Shown here one piece after another: positions 1 to 12,300 of a stretch of 64,000 nucleotides of DNA (positions are counted from its first letter, which is position 1; the number at the start of each line of letters is the position of its first letter). Below the pieces are notes generated by a model that saw only the letters and a list, made by a program, of their open reading frames with translations, made no database searches and was not told the origin of the DNA. A program made the translations under genes and the position numbers. Source of the DNA: Flabesymbios commensalis (Eukaryota > Annelida > Polychaeta > Terebellida > Flabelligeridae); NCBI GenBank assembly GCA_964017125.1, contig OZ024908.1, positions 86,166,618-86,230,617 of the forward strand, written 5' to 3'.

Positions 1-1105
1 TGAACTCATTGATGACTGCTACTGTGAGGTAGATGACAAACCTGCTCTAAGGGTAAGAGTGAACTCATTGTTGACTGTTAGGTGGAAGAAGGAACTTGCT
101 TTAAGGGTAAGAATGAACTCAGTGATGACTGTTAGGTAGATGAAGGAACCTGCTCTAAGGGTAAGAATGAACTCAGTGATGACTGTGAGGTAGATGAAGG
201 AGCCTGCTCTAAGGGTAAGAATGAACTCAGTGATGACTGTTAGGTAGAAGAAGGAGACTGCTCTAAGGGTAAGAATTATTCATGAACTCAGTGATGACTG
301 TCAGGTAGAAGAAGGAGACTGCTCTAAGGGTAAGAATTATTCATGAACTCAGTGATGACTGTTAGGCAGAAGAAGGAACCTGCTCTAAGGGTAAGAATAA
401 ACTCAGTGATGACTGTTAGGTAGAAGAAGGAGACTGCTCTAAGGGTAAGAATGAACTCATTGATGACTGTTAGGTAGAAGAAGGAGACTGCTCTAAGGGT
501 AAGAATTATTCATGAACTCAGTGATGACTGTCAGGTAGAAGAAGGAGACTGCTCTAAGGGTAAGAATGAACTCGGTGATGACTGCTAGGTAGAAGAAGGA
601 ACCTGCTCTAAGGGTAAGAATGAACTCAGTGATGACTGTTAGGTAGAAGAAGGAACCTGCTCTAAGGGTAAGAATTATTCATGAACTCAGTGATGACTGT
701 CAGGTAGAAGAAGGAGACTGCTCTAAGGGTAAGAATGAACTCAGTGATGACTGTTAGGTAGAAAAAGGAGACTGCTCTAAGGGTAAGAATGAACTCAGTG
801 ATGACTGTTAGGTAGAAGAAGGAACCTGCTCTAAGGGTAAGAATTATTCATGAACTCAGTGATGACTGTCAGGTAGAAGAAGGAGACTGCTCTAAGGGTA
901 AGAATGAACTCAGTGATGACTGTTAGGTAGAAAAAGGAGACTGCTCTAAGGGTAAGAATGAACTCGGTGATGACTGTTAGACCTAGAAGGGACCTGCTTT
1001 ATTAGGACTGGGTAAGAATGAGCCTCAGTGATGACTGTTAGGTAGATGAAGAGCCTGTTCTAATAATGGTAAGAATGCACTGATGATCGACTGTGAGGTG
1101 GGGTA
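1..1105. repeat. Minisatellite of about 54 and 63 bp units upstream of TIRA
   Basis: About twenty head-to-tail copies of a unit running from GAACTCAGTGATGACTG to CTCTAAGGGTAAGAAT. Some units carry an extra ATTCATG-type insert, giving two length classes. Units are highly similar up to about 960 and decay after that, so the array was homogenised recently. Every unit holds GGTAAGAAT, which resembles a 5' splice site. No long reading frame crosses the array because TAG, TAA and TGA recur in the unit. Confidence 0.9.
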
Positions 1106-1556
1106 AGACTAAGAATTAAGTTTTATTTTATGTGCTAATGAAATTGTTTAAATAACTACTGTCGTGCTTAGTGCTGAAACAGTTAGAAAACATTTTTTGC
1201 AAATAAAAATATTTTAAAGAGCTCTGTAAATTGTGCTCGCAATTCTAGTTTGAAATGAATGAAAAACACTATGTAACAATTAATTCAGCTGTCCAGACCA
1301 GATTTAACAAGTGCAGTCATGTGTTTGTAAATGCTCAAATCTTATCACCGGTAATAGTATCCTTTGTTATAACAGTTGGTGTTTCTTGTCATTTATTTAT
1401 CTATTATCATTATCTATGTCAAGCTTTAATTGGAAATTACAAATATCTTTATTTGATTTCACAGTGCTACAGAAAATATTTTAATTTGAATTGTGTATCA
1501 ACCTTCATTTTTAGGCATACCCAGATATTGAGTACTTAGAAAAAAATTCTTGAGAA
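1106..1556. other. AT-rich spacer, nothing recognised
   Basis: AT-rich sequence between the minisatellite and the first MITE. A 94-residue open frame at 1255-1539 has no recognisable domain and no codon signal, so it is not called as a gene. An undetected 5' untranslated exon of TIRA could lie here, because the first coding exon starts at a splice acceptor. Confidence 0.4.
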
Positions 1557-1560
1557 TTAA

Positions 1561-1781
1561 CCCTTAAAGCGCCGGGAACGACTTTAGTCAGATTCTGACA
1601 TCTAAAGTTCATCCCCGCACTGTAAGAGTAAAATTATTTGTAAGGATCATAGACACATAACATAGGTATTCAAATGAATAGGAAAGAGCTACATGTAACT
1701 AAGACAGTTCTGATGATGTCAAATTGAAAAAAATCCCTTTGGCCTGCAATGTTTTTATAAAAAAAATCAGCACTTTAAGGG
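1561..1781 (+). mobile_element. Family A MITE (TTAACCCTT ends, GACGTC-type hairpin)
   Basis: Begins CCCTTAAAGCGCCGGGA after TTAA at 1557-1560 and ends CAGCACTTTAAGGG. The left part holds the hairpin with GACTTTAG and CTAAAGT arms. The right part carries the family A body with AGGTATTCAAATGAA. Ends and target resemble piggyBac-derived MITEs. Confidence 0.7.
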
Positions 1782-1794
1782 TTGAGCTTTTGTT

Positions 1795-1921
1795 GGGGAT
1801 ATTATACTTTCATTTCGAGGTGGGAATTGCAGCAGCAATTCACATCTGAATGACTAAATATCTGGCTCTGTATTCTCGTACAAGTTACGATATATCATAG
1901 GCTTTGGATTGTTGAGATGGT
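1795..1921 (+). repeat. D-type palindrome plus half of the 40.6-kb palindrome
   Basis: A GGGAATTGCAGCAGCAATTC hairpin at about 1822-1845 is followed by TATTCTCGTACAAGTTACG. That is one diverged arm of the perfect palindrome at 40583-40682. The same order of parts, reversed, occurs at 40583-40930, so this is a second copy of one composite element. Confidence 0.6.
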
Positions 1922-2113
1922 CTCTCAGATTACCTAAAATTGGTGATTTAATCCTTCAGAATAGGCAGTTTGAAAACTTAACTACCTTGCTATAACACAT
2001 TATAAGGCAATGTTTTTCAGACTTTCAGAGTACAGTTATTTTACGATTGACAACCTAATCCTGAACCATGTGCACGCATTAATACTTGATGACTTTTTTT
2101 CATTTCAGCTGAA

Positions 2114-3304
2114 ATGGACAGTACCTCAGATTTGGATGCTTTAAATAAAGTGTCCAAAGATTTATCATGTATTTTGGAAAGAAGTACTTCTGAAAGCAAA
2201 CCATTGTCAAATGGACTAAGTGATGACTCCCTGAAGAGTAGTAAATGCTGTGAGATAACATCGTGTGAAGTAAGTACGAGTAGCAACAGAGAGACGTATA
2301 GCGATGAACCTGCTATTGTGATAGACAAAGAAGATTATCCACCTGAATTCCATGAAGGCTACTATGATGTCGGCATTTTCTTCTCGGAAGATGATGAAGA
2401 GGAAGTTCAAAGATTTGTGAGCTTGCTAGAAAAATGTGTTGAAATCGGTGAGAAAAAGAGGAAAGTGGCAGTGTGTGTCCTTGGGAGCATGGCTCATATA
2501 CGATATAAAAATAGCAAATTCTCCCAACTGACTGAGGTACTGGAAAGGTGCACATACAAAATGTTTTTCTTGACTGAGAATTTCAATGTAGAATTTAATT
2601 CATGGGATGAGATGCAACGTGACGTTGTATTACAGGATGCCATAGATAATAGGAGGAAAAAAGACTGTATAATACCAGTATATGCCAGACCACGGGAGAA
2701 AAAAATCAAAATACCCACCTGTCTGGGATGTCTAAAAGGTATTAAATTACCCCAGCTTCTTAAAAAAGTCCCCAAAGACATTGATGATGAAAAAATTGAC
2801 CGTTCCCACTTAGATAAGTATATGCTTGCATGTATTGAAGAAACGCTCAGTGTAAGGGCTGGAGTGAAGACGAAAGGGGAAGCAAAGTTACAAATAGAGT
2901 TGGATAGATGGAAAGAGAAAGAGATACATAGACGAAGACAGGATGAGAAAGAAGAGAAGAAAAGGCTTGTGATTGAGCGTGCTGAGCGTGCAAGAGAGGC
3001 AGAACTATTAGAAGAAAAACGTCAGGAAGAAGTGAGCAAGGCAGAGGACCGAATAAAAGCTATGCATCTTGATAGTGAGGCTGTGAAACAATATGGCAGT
3101 CGCTCTGAAAGATATCATCATGATGAAGGAATATCAACTGGATATGCTTCCCCTAGAAACTGTACAAGACAACCAGTATTAACAGCAGGAGAACAAAATC
3201 AGCCAAATGATAATGGCAAAACATCAATAGTTTACAACCTTAATATATACAATGAGGGACAAGTTGACAATATTAGTATTAACAGTGATCGACCTGCAAG
3301 AGAG
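2114..3304 (+). CDS. TIRA coding exon 1: TIR domain and coiled coil
   Basis: 397 codons, phase 0 at the donor AGAGAG|GTGAGC. It holds the whole TIR domain and the coiled coil. Near its end, residues 372-391 read IVYNLNIYNEG then QVDNISINS, an Asn/Ile pattern resembling the RHIM amyloid motif but without its central Gln-x-Gly. PPEFHE at 76-81 fits a TRAF6-type PxExx(acidic) pattern but overlaps the start of the TIR domain, so it may not be accessible. Confidence 0.85.
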
Positions 3305-6300
3305 GTGAGCCTTTTTTGTAAATAAAAGCTGCATGCTTAGTCTTAAAATTTGCAAAATATAAAATCAAATGAAGTATGCCATTGTAGATTTCAACAGTTG
3401 ATCGATGAAAGATTAAATATTAATGTCTTGGGTATTTATGTTTCTACTTTTTTTTTCTTTATTTCATGGCGTTTTGAATTGCCAATCAGATTTTTTCATT
3501 CATTTGAAGAAATTTCCTGCTTTAATTTTCAAAAAATATTTATTTTTAAAAATAAATATGGTCAAAAATTTGCATTTGTTCGAAGTAATTTCCAGTTATT
3601 TTATAAAAACATATGTTCAAATTTTACCATTCATATTAATTCCCAGCTTCCATTGGCCAGATATATTTATTTTATATAAATAGATATGGTCAAAAATTGT
3701 AATTTATTTGAAGTAATTTCCATCTCCAATCAACAAGAAAAAAATATTTTATGAAAACAGATATGTTCAAATTTTTCCATTCATTTAAAGCAATTTCCAG
3801 CTTCAATTGACCAGAAATATTTATTTTATGAAAACAGATATAGTGAAATTTTTTATTACCTGGGCATCTATCAAAACGGCTCTACATGGCTATATTTGAA
3901 TGACATTTTGTTTCAAAACTCGTATTATATTTACAAAGGCCTTGCAGGATAATGATTAATTTGAAGCCAGAAATTGTGTATTTATGTGGCATATTTTGAC
4001 CCTTTCAGTGCGGGGACCGACTTTAGATGTTAGAATCTAACATCTATAGACGTCACATTCTGAAGTCTGAAGTCAATCCCTGCACTGAAAGAGTAAGACA
4101 TTTATGATGGCCGTAGACCCATAGCCATGATAACACAGCTATTCAAATGAAGCATAAAGAGTTCAATAAGCCATTCATGGAGGAAATATATTAGGACTTA
4201 AATTTTTACAAATCACAGAAATGTTCGACGTAGCAAAACACAACTTTAAGTGACCCAAATTTGAATTGAACAACCCAGAGCTTTAGGGGTTAGGTATTTG
4301 CTAAAATTGTAGTCATCAGTTGATTGATGATAAAATGTAATTTATTTCAGGATGTAACATCTCACGACCAGGACGGTGCCAGTGGTGAAGACGGGGAAAA
4401 TAACACTGAAGTTGAATATGTGGTTGAGGAAATTGATTCTCCTGGTTGTATATTTGACTCTGATACTAGCCCACCAGATGTGTATCAACTACCTGTTATA
4501 TCAGGACCCCATATTAGCCAGCAAACTGCACATAGCCAGCCTGCTACATTACCACAACATAACAGCCAACAAACTCCTCATCATTTGCCTGTCCATGATG
4601 TACCACCTCATTTCAAGGCGCCTCCCCCAGCTCACAGGTTTGCTCTATTGTCTTTTTTGTTTGTTAATAATACATGTCTGAACAATTGGATGGCAAAAGA
4701 AGGCCAACACACGGTACATAGGGTGTGGTGTTGCAGTTTTATTTTTTAATACACCATGATAGCTATTTCCTTATCGTCACTATTTCGTTAAGGGCTGGGA
4801 TTGACTTTAGACATCAGAATCTGACATCTATAGATGTTAGATTCTAACATCTGAAGTCGGTCCCCGCACTGGAAGGGTCAAAATATGCCACATAAATACA
4901 CAATTTCTAGCTTTAAATTATTCATTATCCTGCAAGGCCTGTGTATATATAACGAAATAGTTATCATGGTGTATTAAAAATAAAACTGCAACACCACACA
5001 CTATATACCACATTGTAGCCTTATTTTCCATCCAATTTGACATCTGGGCCGGCATCATAATCTGATCTGCGGTACCCCGACGTGGTACCCTCTGACACTT
5101 ATTCCTACACTTCACATTTTACCCGAAAAATGTTTGCTTTACTTTCACTAGAATATAGGAATATCTGTGTTTTCTGTATATATACTGTTTCTGATAAGTT
5201 TCAAACGAAATAATATGCCACTGAAATTACTAAAATATCTAATGGTAGATATATTCATGTTCAATTTGAGAGATGTCTATTTTTCATTAATTTGAAACTA
5301 TTGCTAACATTTTTTTTCCGGCTGTGTGGGTAATAGGAACAGACAATTCTACAAAACAAGTGTTTAATAGCTGTTTATACGCCATTATTCTGAATAGTTG
5401 CAAATAATTCTTTATGTATGACAAACAATTAGAGCTACCGTATTTTTCTAATAAAACGCCCGTCCCCTGATTTTAAAATAAAACCCACAATCATGTACAC
5501 TAAATGATCATGTACACTATATGATCATGTACACTATATGCTCATGGTGAATAAAAAATGACAAAAATGCTAGGGCTACAGAATATTATAGAGCCATTAA
5601 CCCTTGGCACACTGATGTCGACTACAGTTGACTATAGTATTGTTTTCTCATGTTTTATTGGTCTTGTTTAACCAGGTTTTAAAAATTAAATATGTCTCAA
5701 ATCTATGATAATCATATACATTTCGACCTAGATTTTGTAAATTAATCGAATTTTTAGGCACTTGAAGTTGTGGATCGCGGTAGCGAGACACAACTTCAAG
5801 TGACCAAAAATTTTTATAAAAAATAAGTTCTCGGCTCAGTGCTCTAAGGGTTAACATTCAGATAACACTACAATAACTTCCTTTTGTTATTTTCCATGGA
5901 AATTGACAGAAATGAATCTGGCTTTGTGTACAAAACTGAACCAAAAAAGCCAGAAAATGACACTAGGAGAAAGCCAGTTGAGGGAATGATGGGGACATTT
6001 CACCCGACTCTCCCGGGATCAATGGCACCTGATGAGCCTTATAGCGAGCCTAATATGGAAGATGTGACGCCACAGGGGAACACCTCATCTAGAGTGGAAG
6101 TACAGAATGTAACCCCGTCACCCAGAGTGGAGTCACAGAATCCCACCTTGCCCCGAGTGAATGTGCATACCGCACTCCGCAGTACATCACAAGACGGTAG
6201 TACTCAGGTCTCTGATGAGAAGCTACACTCTATTGAGAGCAAGGCACCAGCTAAGACTTTGGATGATGAGGAGACAACACCTTACCTATACCAGCGAGAG

Positions 6301-9300
6301 ATCCCGTTTAATAGTAACTCCAGGGTGATTTACCCGAGAGGGGTTGACATGAGGGAAGGCGAGACATGCAGTATGACAAGCTCATACTTAGAGAACAATT
6401 TTGCTGTAAGCCTAAGAATTTTAATCGAAAAAAATATAATTTAATATATCATGCTCTGGGGATTAAAGGGACATTTATATAACACGCCCTGGAGATTCAA
6501 GGGACATTTTGTATATCATGCCCTAGGGATTCAAGGGTCATTTTATATATCATGCCCCAGGTATTCAAGGGTAATTTTATATATCATGTACCCTTGGGAT
6601 TCAAGGGTCATTTTATATATCATGCCCTGGGGATTCAAAGGTCATTTTATATATCATGCCCTGGGGATTCAAGGTTCATTTATATATTTCAGAGGGGATT
6701 CAAGAGTCATTTTACATAAATGCCCTGGGGATTCAAAGGTCATTTTATATATCATGCCCCGGGTATTCAAGGGTCATTTATATATATATATCATGTCCTG
6801 AAGATTCAAGGGACATTTATATATCATGCTCTGGGATTTCAAAGGACATTTATATATATATATCATGTCCTGGGGATTCAAGGGACATTTATATATCATG
6901 CCCTGGGGATTCAAGCGACATATCCACCATTTTTCAAGTGTCCCTTTAATCTTGTTTTTAATTATTAGCATTTAACTTTGAGCTTTAAGGGTTAAGACGT
7001 GTAATGATTTAGATTCTGAAATGTGTCCATACAGGGCTAGACACTAACTGATTAAATCTTCTTGCCCGAAGGCCAAGAAAAAAATTTGGGGTACTTGCCC
7101 CCAAAATTTATCACTTGCCCGACTGGCCACTGACATGCGTTGTCTGTTGTGCCAGTCGCTGAAATTTAAAATGCTGCAAATTGAAGCTACTGTCCAGGGG
7201 GCCACTGGCTGTTTTTTTCACTTGCCCTCACCTAAAATCAGTTGCCCCGGGCAAGCGGTCAACCGTTAGTGTCGAGCCCTGCCATATATTATTTTTAGTA
7301 GATAACACAGTAATAATTATGTTAAATGTTTGACCTCAGGACGAGTCTACAAAAAAAGTAGTGAAACAAGTGGTGAGTGATACATAGTAATGGGCTGCTG
7401 GTTAGTAGTGGGAATGTGGTAACATGTTCAGCTTGAAAAAATAGAAAGTGAATCTGCTTACCAATTCATTGGGATAAAGGTAGATCGGTTTAAAGACCAT
7501 GAATCTGATTAACAATTCATTGGGATAAAGGTAGATTGGTTTAAAGACCATGGATCTGATTAACAATTCATTGGGATAAAGGTAGATCGGTTTAAAGACC
7601 ATGGATCTGATTAACAATTCATTGGGATAAAGGTAGTTTGGTTTAAAGACCATGGATCCGATTAACAATTCATTGGGATAAAGGTAGATTGGTTTAACGA
7701 CCATGGATCTGATTAACAATTCATTGGGATAAAGGTAGATCGGTTTAAAGACCATGGATCTGATTAACAATTCATTGGGATAAAGGTAGATTGGTTTAAA
7801 GACCATGGATCTGATTAACAATTCATTGGGATAAAGGTAGATCGGTTTAAAGACCATGAATCTGATTAACAATTCATTGGGATAAAGGTAGATTGGTTTA
7901 AAGACCATGAATCCGATTAACAATTCATTGGGATAAAGGTAGATTGGTTTAAAGACCATGGATTTGATTAACAATTCATTGGGATAAAGGTACAGTACTT
8001 TGATTTAAATGTGTTAAAGACTGTGAATCTGATTAACATTTCATCTTCATAAGGGGTATATTGGTTTAACCCTTACGGTGTGGGGATCCACTTTATTCGT
8101 CAGAATCTGATGTATGTAGACGTGAGATTCTGACGTATAAAGACGGTACCCGCACTATAAGAATAAACATATTTCTAACGGCCGTAGACTCATAACATAA
8201 GTATTCAAATGAATTAGAAAGAGCTAACTAAGACATTTATGATGATTTCAAATTGGAAAAAACCTTAGGTCTCCATGGTTCATCCAAAAATATTTCAGCG
8301 CTTAACCCTTTCACCACTGAAGCCCGTTTTTAAGTGCTGAATGCCATAGCATGTGAAACTGGCCTCGCATTAACCCTTTATCCCCTGAGTTATCTTATTT
8401 AAATTTTCACCCAGTTGAAAGTTGTGTCTCCCCACTACGACCCACAACCTCAAGTAGGTGAAAAATACTCATGTTTGTTTAATTTGAGAACAAACTTTTG
8501 CAAATCTTGACGTTTAAACACACATATTATGCCCGATCTCATTCCCGATAACCGTGCTTTGATCCTGAAATAAGACAAATTAAAAGATATTGTTTGCTTT
8601 GCAATCATTTATTTTTTAGCTCGTAATTTCTTTGCTAAATTTCACATACTGCTGAAGTTAGCATGCCGATGCAATTTCCAGATCCAAAAGCAAAAACAAT
8701 AGTTGTAAATATTGACAATGAGTTGGTGCCGACGTAATATTTAGTCAGCATCTCAAACTGAGCTATCATTTACTAAAGTCAGATCATTTTTATTTTTGAG
8801 GCGGGAGCTGCGGCAGCAATTCACATCCCAAAGTAATTAACCCTTGTGCTGCTAACCCTTAACACACTGATGTTGACTACAGTTGACTATAGTATTGTTT
8901 TCTCATGTTTTAATTGTCTTGTATAACCGGGTTTTAAAAATTAAATATGTCTCAAATCTGTGATAATTATATACATTTCAACGTAGATTTTGCAAATTAA
9001 ACTAATTTTTAGTCACTTGAAGTTGTCGATCGCCGGTAGCGAAACACAACTTTAAGTAGCTGAAAATTTAATTTTTTTGGCTCAGTGAGCTAAGGGCTAA
9101 GACCTTATATATACGTTTTCAAGCTAATTTCAGAGTAAATATAATAGGCCTACCACTAAAATTTGTAACAAATCTTGTGGCAGATGCTCAGTTAATCAAA
9201 TAACGGCGTCAGCGTCGGCGTTAACATTTACTTGTGGGCGCGATAACTTGAAAAGTTTTTCATGTTTCCTTCCCAAATTTGTTTTGCATGTTACTAATGA

Positions 9301-12300
9301 CCACTTCTCGGACAAGTTTAATAATGGCTGAAAACAAATTCAAAATGGCCGACTTATTGCGATTTTTCACCTTTTACGTCAATAATTTGACCTTGTGGGC
9401 GCGATAACTTGAAAAGTTTTTCACGTATCCTTTTCAAATTTGTTATGCATGTTACTAATGACCAGTTCTCGGACAAGTTCAATAATGGCCGAAAAAAAAA
9501 AAAAAATGGCCGATTTATTGCGATTTTTCACATTTTACGTCAATAATTTGACCTTGTGGGCGCGATAACTTGAAAAGTTTTTCACATATCCTTTTCAAAT
9601 TTGTTATGCATGTTACTAATGACCAGTTCTCGGACAAGTTCAATAATGGCCGAAAAAAAAAAAAAATGGCCGATTTATTGCGATTTTTCACATTTTACGT
9701 CAATAATTTGACCTTGTGGGCGCGATAAGTTGAAAAGTTTTTCACATATCCTCTTCAAATTGTTTATGCATGTTACTAATAAGTAGTTCTTGGACAAGTT
9801 CAATAATGGCCGAAAAAAAAAAATGGCCGATTTATTGCGATTTTTCACATTTTACGTCAATAATTTGACCTTGTGGGCGCGAAAACTTAAGAAGTTTTTC
9901 ACATATCCTCTTCAAATTGGGTATGCATATTACTAATAAGTAGTTCTTGGACAAGTTCAATAATGGCTGAAAAAAAAAAAAAAATGGCCGATTTATTATG
10001 ATTTTTCTCATTTTACGTCAATAATTTGACCTTGTGGGCGCGATAACTTGAAAAGTTTTTCACATATCCTCTTCAAATTTGTTATGCATGTTACTAATGA
10101 GTAGTTCTTGGACAAGTTCAATAATGGCTGAAAAAAAATCCAAATGGCCGATTTATTGCCATTTTTCTCATTTTACGTCAATAATTTGACCTTGTAGGCG
10201 CGATAACTCCAACATTTTCACAAGTATCCTCTTCAAGTTTGTTATGCATGTTACTAATAAGCAGTTCTTGGACAAGCTCAATAATGGCCGGTAAAAAAAT
10301 CAAAATGGTCGACTTATTGCGATTTTTCACATTTATTTTACGTCCATAATTTGACCTTGTGGGCGCGATAACTTGAAAAGCGGCTGGTTTAACATACCAT
10401 TTATATCTTGGGTTGTTATTTACGTGATGACATTCGTCTTTACTTTCTTTATCATAATTCGGTGGCGGGCTATTATCGAGTGTGCTCTTGTTCATAAATA
10501 ATATTATTTTTCATTTATTTGACAGGTTTGAAGCTGGAAATTGCGTTAGCAATTCCCCCTTCAAATTAAGAAATATACACATATACAGTTCAGCGGTACA
10601 AAGGCTATTAATTCACATATCAAATTAATAAAAACGAACAGAAACAAACAATAACAAATAGCTGGAAGGTGGTAACTAACACAATTAACCTTCAACCTAA
10701 CGTCCTAACCATCAAAATATTGCAGAAAGTTACTGTGAATAAGTAATTTTACAGAGAATTTCAGACCTGTAAGCCTATTCTGAGTAAGCCTACACATCTG
10801 ATTAATTAGTTATGAATTAGAACGGATACTGTATGCAGGGTGAGCATGCAGGTACCAGTAATTAATTGTATGGATGATTACAGAACCGTAGATCGTGTAA
10901 GTGTTTGTACAGTTAATTTTATTTAATATATTTATTTATTGATCATGTCAATTTAAATCAAAGCCCGATGACTTCAGTGCAAATTCTTAACTCTTTATTT
11001 GCTACATTACTACTTAACATTTTCCTTTCATTTGAAGTTGGCATTGCTCACGCAATTGCCAACTTCAAATGAAAGGAAAATACCTCCTCACCTAAAAATT
11101 AAACCTGCCAAATTTCACAATGGGGGCTTTACTCAAGATTTATACATGCATATTTGTTCAATTTCTGTCAAATTTTAGTTGTGGAAAAACAGTATGAATG
11201 CGCTTAAAAGCGTCGCCCGCACTCAAAGGGTTAACGTAGTTATTGAACATTTTGTCACCTCAGTATTCAGGTATTATAGGGTCGTATCTGCTACTTTACA
11301 AAGATACGACCCTCTAATACCAAGGTGACGATTTGAACACTTGTGACAACTCCACTGATGGAATAGTAACTGCTCCTATATAGCAGAAATGTGACTTTCA
11401 AATTCCCTTTGAAATATTAGTATCAGTATATGTGTTTGTTTTTCCAGAGTATACCAAGTGTAATGGATGAAACACAGATGACTTCCATTAGAGAAGCAGG
11501 ACATCTCAACCAATTAGAACATCAAAACTATAATTTGCCTCAACAGCAACGGTTCATAAGACATCCCGAGTCTCATCAAAGGGAGCTACACCCTGCACAT
11601 CCCGATTATCAGCAACTACCATCCACGCAAAATCAGTCACGTCCACTAGACCAGCAAGGCTATTCTTACACTCAGCGGCAACAGTCTACTCGACCTCGTA
11701 CTTCTAATTATCAACAGCAAACAATAATGAGACCTCCATATCTCTCACCCGGTCAGCCAGCTATGTCTGCGAGACCTCAATATATGTCGGCCGGTCAGCC
11801 AGCTACATTTGCGAGACCTCCATATCTCTCGCCTGGTCAGCCAGCTATGTCTGATAATGATCATCAAAAAGCTCCACATATACCTCCCAATGCCAGACAA
11901 CAATTGCCATGTGTGCCTTATCAACCTCAAAATTGTCAACAACACGCCAACAACAGGCCAGTTGTACCTGCTGGTTATTACGAGAAGCATGAAATACCTG
12001 GCTCTTCCAATATTCAACAACAAAGGCCATGCATGCCTTCTAATTTTGAACAATATTATGATCATAATCAATCTGTCAGACCTCCTAGTACACAACCGCA
12101 ACATTTGCCAGCACCTCCTAGTGAACAACACCGAACAAGTACGGTTCCTGGGCATTATGTAACCCAGGAATATTATGACCCAAGATATTATACCCAGAGC
12201 TATTATGAACAATATGAACAAGAGTTGCCAGATAATCCTGCCCCTACTCAGTCCTTGAACCCCACTGCATTAAACTATTTGGCTGAGGCATATAATCCAG

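Noticed and set aside
1-1105. CRISPR-like regular repeats
   Set aside because: Units are directly adjacent with no unique spacers, and this is animal DNA; it is a minisatellite.
1255-1539. 94-residue membrane-like frame
   Set aside because: Low complexity AT-rich translation; no support beyond openness.
6451-6971. Several overlapping 65-116 residue frames
   Set aside because: All are readings of the 33-bp minisatellite.
7402-7974. 190-residue repeat protein on the minus strand
   Set aside because: It follows a 51-bp tandem repeat exactly, lies in an intron of TIRA, and has no start context or domain.
11745-12221. 158-residue minus-strand frame opposite TIRA exon 5
   Set aside because: Antisense by-product of a Pro/Gln-rich exon; no domain.
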